Position numbers and translations under genes: made by a program. This document shows positions 52,940-61,988 of a stretch of 64,000 nt of DNA, one piece after another. Every line of letters begins with the position of its first letter. Position 1 is the stretch's first letter. The notes beneath the pieces are model-generated. The model was not told the origin of the DNA. It did not search any database and was given only the letters and a program-made list of their open reading frames with translations. The stretch is from Paenarthrobacter nicotinovorans. Its GTDB lineage: Bacteria > Actinomycetota > Actinomycetes > Actinomycetales > Micrococcaceae. The DNA lies in assembly GCF_007670255.1 (NCBI RefSeq), contig NZ_SZVS01000001.1, positions 186,001-250,000 of the forward strand, written 5' to 3'.

Positions 52940-53884
52940 CTAGCCGACCGGACTGTGCTTGGCCACATCCGCGGCGTTCGTAGCTGCGCTCATCAGGAGT
53001 GCAGCACCGAGCATGTGGGCACCCACCAGAAGAGCGGGAATGCCGTTGTAGTACTGGGTGAATCCAATGGCCGCCTGAAGCAACGTGACGCCCAACAAAA
53101 GGTAGGCGGCAGTGCGGAACGGGCCGCTGATCCTGCGCCGGACAACCAGGACAACGGCGAACAACGTCCCGGCTGTGATGAGGTACGCAGGAATCGCGTG
53201 GATGTGGGAGAAGAGGTCCCAGTCGAGGTCGTTCCTCGGAGCATCGGCGTCACCTGCGTGCGGGCCGGCGCCTGTAACCACGACGCCGAGCATCACCGAG
53301 AGCGCTGAGAATACGGCAACCGCCATCATCACGGGACGCGTCACAGCAGGCAGTGCGGGCAGTGTCCGGTTCATGAAATGGCCTGTGCGCCCGTAAGCCC
53401 GGTTGACCAGCAGGGTCGCGAAGACCACCAAGGCCATGGAAACCAGGAAGTGGAGTCCAACGACCCAGGGGTTGAGGTTGGAGAGAACTGTGATGCCGCC
53501 AATGACGGCCTGCGCCGGGATGCTGGCAAGAAGGCCGAGGGCCAGCAGGAAGAGGTCACGGCGCTGCTTGCGGAGGTTCCACAGGTACACCAGCATCAAC
53601 GCGGCGACGGCGGCCAGGGCGAACGTCAGAAGGCGGTTGCCGAACTCGATGAAACCGTGGATTCCCATTTCGGGCGTATTCACCAAGGAGTCGCTGGTGC
53701 AGCGGGGCCAGGTGGGGCAGCCCAGCCCTGACGCCGTGAGCCGCACAGCCCCTCCGGTCACCACCAGGATGGTCTGCCCGATAAGGGACAACATCGCCAG
53801 CCGGCGTACGGCGGCATTGACTTCGGTCGGAAGCTTGGACGTCCATTGCTGGACGGTTTTCGGGAGGCGCGATGCCGTGCTCAC
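52940..53884 (-). CDS. ctaA: heme A synthase (COX15/CtaA family)
   Basis: A 314-residue membrane enzyme with about eight helices that oxidises heme O to heme A. LTASGLGCPTWPRC (about 43-56) carries the conserved cysteine pair. Heme-ligand histidines occur in HGFIEFGNRLLTF (about 71-83), VVGLHFLVSMALV, FSHIHAIPAYLITAG and VGAHMLGAALLM. GTG 53884 is the start; it lies 34 bases after the ABC permease stop on the same strand. Confidence 0.92.
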   Translation of the reverse strand: MSTASRLPKTVQQWTSKLPTEVNAAVRRLAMLSLIGQTILVVTGGAVRLTASGLGCPTWPRCTSDSLVNTPEMGIHGFIEFGNRLLTFALAAVAALMLVYLWNLRKQRRDLFLLALGLLASIPAQAVIGGITVLSNLNPWVVGLHFLVSMALVVFATLLVNRAYGRTGHFMNRTLPALPAVTRPVMMAVAVFSALSVMLGVVVTGAGPHAGDADAPRNDLDWDLFSHIHAIPAYLITAGTLFAVVLVVRRRISGPFRTAAYLLLGVTLLQAAIGFTQYYNGIPALLVGAHMLGAALLMSAATNAADVAKHSPVG

Positions 53885-53918
53885 AGTTTTCTCGCTTCTT
53901 AGTTCTGCTCGGATGTGC

Positions 53919-54683
53919 TTAGTTCCACTTGAACCAGCGGATGGCTGCTGCGCCGGCCACGACAGTCCACAGCAGGAGGACAAGGACAGCAGGGAGGGAT
54001 ACCGTGCCAAGCAAAAACGCATCGCGCAAGCCTTGGCCGAGGGCGCCCGAAGGCAGGAAATGCACAATGCCCTGCAGCGCGGCCGGGAGGCGGTCCGCCG
54101 GTACAACGATTCCGCCCAGCGCGCCAAGCAGGATCCAGAGCAAGTTGGTGATGGCAAGCGTAGCCTCGGGCCGAACGGTGCCTGCTACCAGCAATCCCAA
54201 AGCAGTGAAGGCTGCTGCGCCGAGGACCAGCAGGCCCAACCCTGGAAGCCAGGCTTCCGCCCGGGGCTGCCATCCAAGCAATCCGGCCACCGCCCCCACT
54301 ACCAGGACCTGAAGGCAGAGGACCACCAGCACGGCAAGGATCTTTCCTGCGATAAGCCCGCCCTTGCCAAGCGGCGTGGTGGACAGGAACCGTAGAACTC
54401 CATAGCGGCGATCAAACCCTGTGGCAATGCCCTGTCCAGTGAAGGCGGTTGACATCGCACAAAGGGCCAGGATGCCCGGCGTCGCGGTATCAACGCGTGA
54501 GGCGCCGAGGCCATCCAGCAGGGGAGTGACGACCAACCCCACCAGTGCCATCAGCGGAAGGACAACGGCCAGAATCAGTTGTTCACCGTTGCGAAGCATG
54601 GTGATTGTTTCGTAACGACCCTGCTGCATGATGCGGCGCGGCAAGGATGCCGGCCCTGCATTGGGAGTCAGAAGCCCGCTCAT
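53919..54683 (-). CDS. ABC-2 type exporter permease
   Basis: A 254-residue membrane protein with six predicted helices, typical of ABC-2 exporters. The N-terminus carries the amphipathic stretch QQGRYETITMLRNGEQLILA. ATG 54683 overlaps the ATPase stop by 4 bases. In actinobacteria such a pair next to ctaA/ctaB and suf is common; the substrate is unknown, with heme or a respiratory-complex component a reasonable guess from position. Confidence 0.88.
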   Translation of the reverse strand: MSGLLTPNAGPASLPRRIMQQGRYETITMLRNGEQLILAVVLPLMALVGLVVTPLLDGLGASRVDTATPGILALCAMSTAFTGQGIATGFDRRYGVLRFLSTTPLGKGGLIAGKILAVLVVLCLQVLVVGAVAGLLGWQPRAEAWLPGLGLLVLGAAAFTALGLLVAGTVRPEATLAITNLLWILLGALGGIVVPADRLPAALQGIVHFLPSGALGQGLRDAFLLGTVSLPAVLVLLLWTVVAGAAAIRWFKWN

Positions 54684-55645
54684 CGCAGATCCCTTCCGGA
54701 GATATCGAGGAAGACGTCTTCCAGGCTCCGCGCTTCGAGTCGGAGCGAGGCCGGCATAATGTTCCGTTCCGCCCACCAGGCCGTCAGGCGTGCGAGGTCG
54801 GTGGGAGTAATGGCGCCCGTTATGGAGTAGCTTCCGGAACGCGATTCGGTGATGCGGAGCGCGCCGTCAACGACGCCGGTGAAGTCCAGTCCGGCAGGGG
54901 CATCAAAATACAGGGTCCGGTCCGACGACGCCGGGTCGGCTGAGTGGTCGTGCCTGAGGAGCTCGGCCACGGTCCCTTCGGCCACGTTATGGCCGCCGTC
55001 GATGATGTAGACGTAGTCCGCCAGCCGTTCGGCGTCGTCCATCAGGTGCGTGGTCAGCACAATGCCCATGCCGGCATCGCGCAGTTCGGCGATAAGGTCG
55101 AAAACCATTTGCCTTGACTGCGGATCCAGACCGGCGCTGGGCTCATCGAGGAACAGGATCTCGGGGTTTCCCACCAGTGCCGCCGCCAACGCCAGGCGCT
55201 GTTTCTGGCCGCCCGACAGCCGCCGTACACCTGTCCTGCTGAATTGGTTGATGCCCAGCCGTTCGACCAAGGAGTCGACATTCATGGGGTTGCTGTACAT
55301 GCCGGCGACGTGCCGCAGCAGCGGGATGGGACGGGCCGACGGCGGCAGGCCACCGTCCTGGAGCATCACACCTACCCGGGCGCGCAACTGGGCACCTGCG
55401 GTATCGGGATCCGATCCGAGGAGGGAGATCTTGCCGCCCGTCCGCTTTTGCAGGCCTTGGGCGCATTCGAGGGTGGTGGTCTTTCCGGCTCCGTTCGCAC
55501 CAAGAAGGGCGGTGATCTGGCCACGCTCAGCCACCAGGGAAAGTCCACTGACCACCCGAAGCATTTTGCCGTCGAGGGAAGCCAGGGGGCCTACGTCCTT
55601 GATGAGTCCATCTATGATGAGGACGGGAGATTCGGGTGATCGCAC
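54680..55645 (-). CDS. ABC transporter ATPase
   Basis: A 321-residue ATPase. Walker A is GANGAGKTT (about 49-57), the signature LSGGQKQRLALAAALVGNPE is near 142-161, and Walker B ILFLDEPSAGLDPQSRQM follows directly. The C-terminal 95 residues are the DrrA-like extension of drug-export ATPases. I chose GTG 55645 because a TAGAAT -10 box lies exactly 6 bases upstream; the TTG one codon earlier breaks that spacing. It is divergent from sufR. Confidence 0.9.
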   Translation of the reverse strand: MRSPESPVLIIDGLIKDVGPLASLDGKMLRVVSGLSLVAERGQITALLGANGAGKTTTLECAQGLQKRTGGKISLLGSDPDTAGAQLRARVGVMLQDGGLPPSARPIPLLRHVAGMYSNPMNVDSLVERLGINQFSRTGVRRLSGGQKQRLALAAALVGNPEILFLDEPSAGLDPQSRQMVFDLIAELRDAGMGIVLTTHLMDDAERLADYVYIIDGGHNVAEGTVAELLRHDHSADPASSDRTLYFDAPAGLDFTGVVDGALRITESRSGSYSITGAITPTDLARLTAWWAERNIMPASLRLEARSLEDVFLDISGRDLR

Positions 55646-55651
55646 CAAAGT

Positions 55652-55657
55652 ATTCTA
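55652..55657 (-). promoter_or_regulatory. -10 box for the ABC ATPase gene
   Basis: TAGAAT on the minus strand, 6 bases before the GTG. It shares the 101-base divergent region with the sufR promoter, so SufR may affect both directions. Confidence 0.6.
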
Positions 55658-55746
55658 CGTGAAGTAGTACGGTCACACTTTGCGGCCAAGCCAAGGTCAG
55701 TCTTGCCTTACTGGATGCATGAAACAAATTACGACATGATTGTGTT

Positions 55747-56574
55747 GTGTATTCCATGAGCAGTCCTATATCCATGCCTCCAAAGCGGCATGCTGCAACG
55801 GCAGAGGCCTTGAGTGCCCCGTCGTTGCCGGACGCGGATGACCGCACGAGGGACCGCGTCCTGAGCGCTGTCCTCGAGAATGGTCCGGTCAGCGCTGCCG
55901 AGCTGGGGGATCTTCTAGGGTTCACACCTGCCGCTGTCCGCAGGCACCTGGACCACTTGGAGCGCAGTGGCGTGATCGAGGTCAAAAGGGTCGCCAAGGC
56001 CGGTTCAGGCGCCGGACGTCCTGCCCGCCGCTACGTGCTCAGCTCCCAGGGGCAGTCCAAGTTGGGCGATGATTACCTGAACATTGCGAGCTCTGCCCTC
56101 AAGCGCCTGCAGGAGCTTGCAGGCGAAGACGCAGTCCGGGAATACGCCGAAGAGCGTTTCGCGGAGATGGAACGCCGTTACGCACCTGAGGTCCAGGCGG
56201 CCGGCGATGACATCACGGCGCGTGCCATGGCGTTGTCCAAAGCCTTGAGCCGCGACCGCTTCGTAGCCTCCGCCCATTCGATCGAAGCCAAAGCTCCTTT
56301 GCCCGCGGCTTTGTCCAGTGTCCAGCTTTGCCAAGGACATTGCCCCATCCAGCAGCTCGCTGCCCAATTTCCGGTGTTCTGCGATACCGAAACCGCAGTG
56401 TTTTCCCGGCTGGTCGGCGTCGATGTCCGCCGGCTGTCCACCTTGGCGCAAGGCGGTCACGTCTGCACCACCCACATACCTACCGGGCGACCGGCTGCCA
56501 CAGTGCTCCCAGGCACTGAAGCGCAGACCGGAAACCTGTCCCAGGAATCAAACAACCAGCAAGAAAGGCCGTGA
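55747..56574 (+). CDS. sufR: SufR-type iron-sulfur regulator
   Basis: A 275-residue DNA-binding regulator. The winged helix is at about 33-100 ([19 protein letters not shown] followed by [11 protein letters not shown]). Four C-terminal cysteines at about 195, 199, 212 and 240 are placed to hold a [4Fe-4S] cluster, as in SufR repressors of suf operons. GTG 55747 is the longest start and ATG 55756 an alternative. The stop shares one base with the sufB ATG. It probably represses this operon when clusters are plentiful. Confidence 0.9.
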   Translation: MYSMSSPISMPPKRHAATAEALSAPSLPDADDRTRDRVLSAVLENGPVSAAELGDLLGFTPAAVRRHLDHLERSGVIEVKRVAKAGSGAGRPARRYVLSSQGQSKLGDDYLNIASSALKRLQELAGEDAVREYAEERFAEMERRYAPEVQAAGDDITARAMALSKALSRDRFVASAHSIEAKAPLPAALSSVQLCQGHCPIQQLAAQFPVFCDTETAVFSRLVGVDVRRLSTLAQGGHVCTTHIPTGRPAATVLPGTEAQTGNLSQESNNQQERP

Positions 56575-58049
56575 TGACGGGTCAATTAGCTGAAGGAACA
56601 GCAGAGAAGGCGGTAGCTGACGGCACTGTGATCTCGGAGATTCTGGAAAAGAATCCCGAGCTGCACGGTATCGGCAACTACGAGTACGGCTGGGCCGACA
56701 AGAACGACGTTGGCGCCAATGCCCGTCGTGGCCTCGACGAGGAGGTTGTCCGTGACATCTCCGACAAGAAGAGCGAGCCCGAATGGATGCTCGATCTGCG
56801 CCTCAAGGGTCTGAAGTACTTCGACCGCAAGCCCATGCCCACCTGGGGTGCAGACCTCTCGGGCATCGACTTCGACAACATCAAGTACTTCGTGCGCTCC
56901 ACCGAGAAGCAGGCAGCCACGTGGGAAGACCTTCCCGAGGACATCCGGAACACCTACGAAAAGCTGGGTATCCCGGAAGCTGAGCGCAGCCGCCTGGTAT
57001 CCGGTGTCGCGGCCCAGTACGAGTCCGAGGTTGTCTACCACCAGATCCGCGAAGACCTGGAGGCCCAGGGTGTAATCTTCCTGGACACCGACACCGCTTT
57101 GAAGGAACACCCGGAAATCTTCCAGGAGTACTTCGGCACCGTCATCCCCGTGGGCGATAACAAGTTTGCTTCGCTGAACACGGCCGTTTGGTCCGGTGGC
57201 TCGTTCGTGTACGTTCCCAAGGGTGTCCACGTGGATATCCCGCTGCAGGCCTACTTCCGCATCAACACGGAAAACATGGGCCAGTTCGAGCGCACGCTGA
57301 TCATCGCTGACGAAGACTCCTACGTGCACTACATCGAAGGCTGCACGGCTCCGATCTACACCTCGGACTCGCTGCACTCGGCAGTTGTGGAAATCATCGT
57401 GAAGAAGGGCGCCCGCGTCCGCTACACCACCATCCAGAACTGGTCCAACAACGTGTACAACCTGGTCACCAAGCGTGCCATCTGCGAAGAGGGCGCCACC
57501 ATGGAGTGGGTCGATGGCAACATCGGTTCCAAGGTGACCATGAAGTACCCGGCTGTCTACCTCGTTGGTGAGCACGCCAAGGGCGAGACGCTGTCCATCG
57601 CGTTTGCCGGCGAAGGCCAGCACCAGGACACCGGTTCCAAGATGGTGCACATCGCACCGAACACCAAGAGCTCCATCATCTCCAAGTCGGTTGCACGTGG
57701 TGGTGGCCGTGCAGCATACCGTGGCCTGGTCCAGGTCCGCGAAGGTGCCAAGCACTCTGCCAACACGGTCCGTTGTGACGCGCTCCTGGTGGACACCATC
57801 TCGCGTTCGGACACCTACCCGTACATCGACATCCGCGAGGACGACGTCGTACTGGGCCACGAGGCAACCGTTTCCCGCGTCAGCGAAGAACAGCTCTTCT
57901 ATCTGATGTCCCGCGGCATGCCGGAGGACGAGGCAATGGCCATGATCGTGCGCGGCTTCATCGAGCCGATCGCCCGTGAACTGCCCATGGAATACGCCCT
58001 CGAGCTCAACCGCTTGATTGAACTTCAGATGGAAGGATCCGTCGGTTAA
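56574..58049 (+). CDS. sufB: Fe-S cluster assembly protein SufB
   Basis: The 491-residue scaffold subunit of the SufBCD complex. Conserved blocks include [20 protein letters not shown] (about 205-224), [13 protein letters not shown] (about 250-262, with the scaffold Cys) and [15 protein letters not shown] near the C-terminus. I chose ATG 56574 (AAAGG 5 bases upstream) over GTG 56571. It overlaps the sufR stop by one base. Clusters are built here with sulfur delivered by a desulfurase encoded elsewhere. Confidence 0.96.
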   Translation: MTGQLAEGTAEKAVADGTVISEILEKNPELHGIGNYEYGWADKNDVGANARRGLDEEVVRDISDKKSEPEWMLDLRLKGLKYFDRKPMPTWGADLSGIDFDNIKYFVRSTEKQAATWEDLPEDIRNTYEKLGIPEAERSRLVSGVAAQYESEVVYHQIREDLEAQGVIFLDTDTALKEHPEIFQEYFGTVIPVGDNKFASLNTAVWSGGSFVYVPKGVHVDIPLQAYFRINTENMGQFERTLIIADEDSYVHYIEGCTAPIYTSDSLHSAVVEIIVKKGARVRYTTIQNWSNNVYNLVTKRAICEEGATMEWVDGNIGSKVTMKYPAVYLVGEHAKGETLSIAFAGEGQHQDTGSKMVHIAPNTKSSIISKSVARGGGRAAYRGLVQVREGAKHSANTVRCDALLVDTISRSDTYPYIDIREDDVVLGHEATVSRVSEEQLFYLMSRGMPEDEAMAMIVRGFIEPIARELPMEYALELNRLIELQMEGSVG

Positions 58050-58051
58050 CA

Positions 58052-59356
58052 ATGACTGATATCACTACTGAAAAGGCACGCATCGGCGCGCCCTCAGCAC
58101 AGCCCTTTATCGACGGCTTCACCGAAGAAGGCGAGAACCTCTCGCCCATCAACGCGGACAGCCCGACGGCGGCACAGCCCTCCAGCGGTCCTCTCGCCGG
58201 TGCTTCGGCGAAGGGTCACTCGCACGGTGGCGGCGTTGGCGTCCCGGACAGCTCCCGCGCGGGCCGCCTCACCTCATACAACGTTGAGGACTTCAAGTCA
58301 CTGACCGGCTTGGAAGAGGACTGGCGGTTCACCCCGCTGCGCCGCCTTCGCGGGCTGCACAGCGAAGCCCTGACCGGCGCTGCTCCCGCTGTGTCCGTCA
58401 ACGCTCCCGAGGGCGTGACGGTTGAGACCGTCGGCCGCGATGACCAGCGCATCGGCCAGGCAGGTATTCCCGAGGACCGCGTCTCCGCGAACGCCTGGGC
58501 GAACTTCAAGGAAGCCACCGTCATCACGGTTCCCTCGGAGACGTCCCTTGAGTCGGAGATCACCGTAACCCTTTCGGGCGTCGGTACGGATGCCGCTGCC
58601 CAGCACGTTGTGGTTGTGGCTGAGAAGTTCTCCAAGGCCGTCCTGGTCCTGGGCCATGAAGGTTCTGCGGTTGTTTCCGAGAATGTGGAGATCGTCCTTG
58701 AGGACGGCGCCGAGCTGACGGTTGTCTCGCTGCAGGAGTGGAATGACGATTCCGTCCACGCTTCATCCCAGCAGGCGAAGATCGGCCGTGACGCCAAGTT
58801 CAAGCACATTGTGGTCAGCCTCGGTGGCGACCTCGTCCGCGTCACGCCGACGGCCCGCTTTGCAGCTCCCGGCGGCGAAGTGGAGCTCTTCGGCCTGTAC
58901 TTCGCCGACGCCGGCCAGCACCTTGAGCACCGCACCTACGTTGACCACGCGCAGCCCAACTGCGTCTCCAACGTGCTCTACAAGGGCGCACTCCAGGGCA
59001 AAGGCGCGCACACCGTGTGGGTTGGTGACGTCCTCATCCAGAAGAACGCCGAAGGCACCGACAGCTACGAGAAGAACCAGAACCTGGTGCTGACCGATGG
59101 CTGCCGCGCGGACTCCGTTCCCAACCTGGAAATCGAAACGGGCCTTATCGAGGGAGCTGGCCACGCCAGCGCCACGGGCCGCTTCGACGACGAGCACTTG
59201 TTCTACCTGATGGCTCGCGGCATCCCGGAAGATGTCGCCCGTCGCTTGGTAGTCCGCGGCTTCCTCAACGAGATCATCCAGAAGATCAAGGTACCGGCCA
59301 TCGAAGAACGACTGACCGACGCCGTTGAGCGCGAGCTCGCCGAAACCGACAACTAA
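58052..59356 (+). CDS. sufD: Fe-S cluster assembly protein SufD
   Basis: The 434-residue partner of SufB, sharing its beta-helix fold. A long Ser/Gly/Ala-rich N-terminal region (about 1-75) precedes the core. The conserved segments HRTYVDHAQPNCVSNVLYKG (about 293-312) and MARGIPEDVARRLVVRGFLN (about 389-408) are clear. ATG 58052 lies two bases after the sufB stop, with GAAGGAT upstream. Confidence 0.94.
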   Translation: MTDITTEKARIGAPSAQPFIDGFTEEGENLSPINADSPTAAQPSSGPLAGASAKGHSHGGGVGVPDSSRAGRLTSYNVEDFKSLTGLEEDWRFTPLRRLRGLHSEALTGAAPAVSVNAPEGVTVETVGRDDQRIGQAGIPEDRVSANAWANFKEATVITVPSETSLESEITVTLSGVGTDAAAQHVVVVAEKFSKAVLVLGHEGSAVVSENVEIVLEDGAELTVVSLQEWNDDSVHASSQQAKIGRDAKFKHIVVSLGGDLVRVTPTARFAAPGGEVELFGLYFADAGQHLEHRTYVDHAQPNCVSNVLYKGALQGKGAHTVWVGDVLIQKNAEGTDSYEKNQNLVLTDGCRADSVPNLEIETGLIEGAGHASATGRFDDEHLFYLMARGIPEDVARRLVVRGFLNEIIQKIKVPAIEERLTDAVERELAETDN

Positions 59357-59393
59357 CGTCCACCAACAACCAGGACAGGCCAACAGGACAAGC

Positions 59394-59750
59394 ATGAGTG
59401 ATCACATCAAGGGCGAATTGGTGTGCAACGCCAATGACATCAAGGTCAAGCAGGCGTTGCGCGTCCTGATCGATGACTACCCGGTAGCCATCGTCAAGGA
59501 CTCGATGGGCGAAATCCACGCCGTCGGAGACACCTGCTCGCACGCTGACATCTCCTTGTCCGAGGGAGAGGTCGAGGGCTGCGCAATCGAATGCTGGGGG
59601 CATGGTTCCCAATTCGATCTGCGCAGTGGCCAGCCGCTCCAGTTGCCTGCCTACGATCCGGTCCCTGTTTTCGCCGTCACCATCGATGGCGAAGACGTGT
59701 ACGTGGACGTGACCAACGTTGTGAACGGCGCTCCTGTCAACAATTACTGA
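59394..59750 (+). CDS. Rieske [2Fe-2S] ferredoxin-like protein in suf operon
   Basis: A 118-residue soluble Rieske protein. The cluster ligands are C48-x-H50 (DTCSHADISL) and C67-x-x-H70 (IECWGHGSQFDL). It resembles the ferredoxin subunits of ring-hydroxylating dioxygenases, but no dioxygenase is near. Its place between sufD and sufC, common in actinobacteria, points to electron transfer in cluster assembly. ATG 59394 with AGGACA upstream. Confidence 0.92.
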   Translation: MSDHIKGELVCNANDIKVKQALRVLIDDYPVAIVKDSMGEIHAVGDTCSHADISLSEGEVEGCAIECWGHGSQFDLRSGQPLQLPAYDPVPVFAVTIDGEDVYVDVTNVVNGAPVNNY

Positions 59751-59793
59751 GCGCCCAGTACCGCCAGACTTACGAACGGAAAGAAAGAAGAGC

Positions 59794-60579
59794 ATGTCTA
59801 CTCTTGAGATCAAGGACCTGCACGTCAGCATCGAGACGGAGCAGGGCACCAAGGAGATCCTGAAGGGCGTCAGCCTGACCATCAGGACCGGCGAGACCCA
59901 CGCGATCATGGGCCCCAACGGTTCCGGCAAGTCCACCCTTGCTTCCACCATCGCCGGCCACCCGCGCTACACGGTCACCAGCGGCAGCATCACCCTGGAC
60001 GGTGAAGACGTCCTGGAGATGAGCGTCGACGAGCGTGCCCGCGCCGGCGTCTTCCTGGCCATGCAGTACCCGGTAGAGGTTCCGGGTGTCACCATGACCA
60101 ACTTCCTGCGTACGGCCAAGACCGCGATCGACGGCGAAGCACCCGCCCTGCGCACGTGGACCAAGGACGTCAAGGCAGCCATGCAGCAGCTGCGCATCGA
60201 TGCCGACTTCGCCCAGCGCAACGTCAACGAAGGCTTCTCCGGCGGCGAGAAGAAGCGCGTCGAGATCCTTCAGCTCGAGCTCTTCAAGCCCAAGTTTGCT
60301 GTGCTTGACGAGACCGACTCCGGCCTCGACGTCGACGCGCTCAAGATTGTCTCCGAAGGTGTCAACCGCGCACACGCCGAAGGCAACATGGGTACCCTGC
60401 TCATCACGCACTACACCCGCATCCTCCGCTACATCAAGCCGGACTTCGTCCACGTCTTCGTCGACGGCAAGGTTGTTGAAGAGGGCGGCCCCGAGCTCGC
60501 AGACCGCCTCGAAGAAGAAGGCTACGACCGCTACGCCGCAGGTGCCGGCGTCGCTGTTGCTCCTGCCGCACAGGCCTAG
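59794..60579 (+). CDS. sufC: Fe-S cluster assembly ATPase SufC
   Basis: The 261-residue ABC-type ATPase of SufBCD. Walker A is GPNGSGKST (about 40-48), the signature FSGGEKKRVEILQLELFKPK starts near 148, and Walker B is AVLDETDSGLDVDALK. It has a short Ala/Val-rich tail. ATG 59794 follows AAAGAAAGAAG. ATP hydrolysis by SufC opens the SufB-SufD interface for cluster formation. Confidence 0.96.
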   Translation: MSTLEIKDLHVSIETEQGTKEILKGVSLTIRTGETHAIMGPNGSGKSTLASTIAGHPRYTVTSGSITLDGEDVLEMSVDERARAGVFLAMQYPVEVPGVTMTNFLRTAKTAIDGEAPALRTWTKDVKAAMQQLRIDADFAQRNVNEGFSGGEKKRVEILQLELFKPKFAVLDETDSGLDVDALKIVSEGVNRAHAEGNMGTLLITHYTRILRYIKPDFVHVFVDGKVVEEGGPELADRLEEEGYDRYAAGAGVAVAPAAQA

Positions 60580-60580
60580 T

Positions 60581-60586
60581 TAGGAT
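60581..60586 (+). promoter_or_regulatory. possible internal -10 box for sufT
   Basis: TAGGAT starts one base after the sufC stop and ends exactly 6 bases before ATG 60593, matching the leaderless pattern. The GGAT could alternatively act as a weak ribosome-binding site. Confidence 0.4.
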
Positions 60587-60592
60587 CACCTT

Positions 60593-60925
60593 ATGACCGA
60601 AATCAACGCTGCGCGCACCAGCCTCGAGGACGTCGAGGAAGCGCTTAAGGACGTCATCGACCCCGAGCTTGGGGTGAACGTCGTGGACTTGGGCCTTTTG
60701 TACGGCCTGAAGTACTCCGACGACGACGGCGCCCTCCTGATCGACATGACCCTCACCACTGCGGCCTGCCCGCTGACGGACGTGTTGGAAGAACAGGTTG
60801 GCAAGTCCTTGGACGGCATCGTCGATGACTGGCGCCTGAACTGGGTATGGATGCCGCCATGGGGTCCGGAACGGATCACCGACGACGGCAAGGACCAGAT
60901 GCGGGCCCTCGGCTTCAACATCTGA
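60593..60925 (+). CDS. sufT: MIP18/DUF59 family protein (SufT-like)
   Basis: A 110-residue DUF59 protein with VIDPELGVNVVDLGLLYGLK (about 21-40) and MTLTTAACPLTDVLEEQV (about 57-74, with the conserved Cys). SufT-type proteins help mature Fe-S enzymes. It directly follows sufC, with no sufS or sufU between as found in many actinobacteria. Last gene before a strong terminator. Confidence 0.9.
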   Translation: MTEINAARTSLEDVEEALKDVIDPELGVNVVDLGLLYGLKYSDDDGALLIDMTLTTAACPLTDVLEEQVGKSLDGIVDDWRLNWVWMPPWGPERITDDGKDQMRALGFNI

Positions 60926-60953
60926 TCAACGGCTTAGCCTGCTGAAAGGCATA

Positions 60954-60999
60954 AAGGAAGGGTTCCGGGTATTGCACCCGGAACCCTTCCTTGTTTGTT
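60954..60999. terminator. bidirectional terminator, suf operon and ypfJ
   Basis: A 16-bp perfect stem (60954-60969 / 60977-60992) around a 7-base loop, followed by GTTTGTT. The A-rich start supports termination on the minus strand for ypfJ too. Confidence 0.88.
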
Positions 61000-61021
61000 A
61001 AGCAACATCCCGCGGGACAAG

Positions 61022-61927
61022 CTATGGCGTGGCAACCCCGAAGGTGTCGCACTTGTTGATGTCACCGGTGCTGTAACCCTGTGAGAACCACTTCTGACGC
61101 TGCGCACTGGAGCCATGGGTCCATGATTCGGGCGAAACCCGCCCGGTTGCGGCCTGCTGGATCCTGTCGTCGCCCACCGCGGAAGCAGCAGACAACGCGT
61201 CCTGCAGATCCTGCTGCGTGATGGGATCCAGGAAGGGCTTGCCGGTTGCGGGGTCGGCCTGCGTGGAGGCGTAGCGCACCCAGAGGCCGGCGTAGCAATC
61301 GGCCTGCAGCTCCACTCGCACTCCACCGGACTGGGGACCCTGAGGATCCTGCTGAGCGCGGTCGAGATTGCCAAGAATGTTTTGAATGTGGTGTCCGAAT
61401 TCATGGGCCACAACGTACTCCTGGGCCAACGGTCCGCCCGAGGATCCGAAGCGCGTTACCAGTTCGTCAAAGAAGCCCGGATCAAAGTACGCCTTGACAT
61501 CGGCAGGGCAGTAGAAGGGGCCGACAGCCGTTGTGGCCTGGCCGCATCCGGTGCTGGTTACTTGGTCGAAGATGACAGTTCCGGGCTTGGAGTATTTCAC
61601 GTTGTACTGGGCGAGGTAATCGGGCCAGAAGGCGTTCAGGCTGTTGACCGTGCCGGTGATCCGGCAGTCGAGACGTTTGTCGGCGTCGGCCCCGGTCTTG
61701 CATTCCTGCACACCTCCGGAACCACTGCCGCTGTCGATGGCAGGAGGCGCTGTTCCGCCGCCGCCAAGGTCCCCCAGGATATTGGGGTTGATACCGAAGA
61801 GGGCCAGGAGCAGAACCACGATGCCTCCGCCGATGCCACCACCGATCTTGGTGCCCCTCCCCATACCACTGCCACGTCTGTCCTCCACTTGGGACGGGTC
61901 AAGCTGCGCGCCATCATTGAAACTCAT
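61022..61927 (-). CDS. YpfJ-family neutral zinc metallopeptidase
   Basis: A 301-residue membrane-anchored peptidase. A single transmembrane segment (about 29-47, GGIGGGIVVLLLALFGINP) follows a short cytoplasmic N-terminus, and a Gly-rich linker follows outside. The zinc motif HEFGHH is near residues 173-178, with the third-ligand region ELQADCYAG. ATG 61927 has a TATTCT -10 box 6 bases upstream (complement of 61934-61939). The substrate is unknown. Confidence 0.9.
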   Translation of the reverse strand: MSFNDGAQLDPSQVEDRRGSGMGRGTKIGGGIGGGIVVLLLALFGINPNILGDLGGGGTAPPAIDSGSGSGGVQECKTGADADKRLDCRITGTVNSLNAFWPDYLAQYNVKYSKPGTVIFDQVTSTGCGQATTAVGPFYCPADVKAYFDPGFFDELVTRFGSSGGPLAQEYVVAHEFGHHIQNILGNLDRAQQDPQGPQSGGVRVELQADCYAGLWVRYASTQADPATGKPFLDPITQQDLQDALSAASAVGDDRIQQAATGRVSPESWTHGSSAQRQKWFSQGYSTGDINKCDTFGVATP

Positions 61928-61933
61928 ACAGCC

Positions 61934-61981
61934 AGAATAGACGTCACTTTTGCTGCCGGGCGCCGGACACTGCCGTAAAAT
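61934..61981. promoter_or_regulatory. divergent promoters, ypfJ and acyl-CoA ligase
   Basis: TATTCT on the minus strand (61934-61939) lies 6 bases before the ypfJ-family ATG. TAAAAT on the plus strand (61976-61981) lies 7 bases before ATG 61989. Both transcripts look leaderless. Confidence 0.55.
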
Positions 61982-61988
61982 TGGCTGG

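Noticed and set aside
53885..54157. An N-terminal extension of heme A synthase.
   Set aside because: It overlaps the ABC permease gene and adds a non-membrane basic stretch; GTG 53884 gives the family's usual length.
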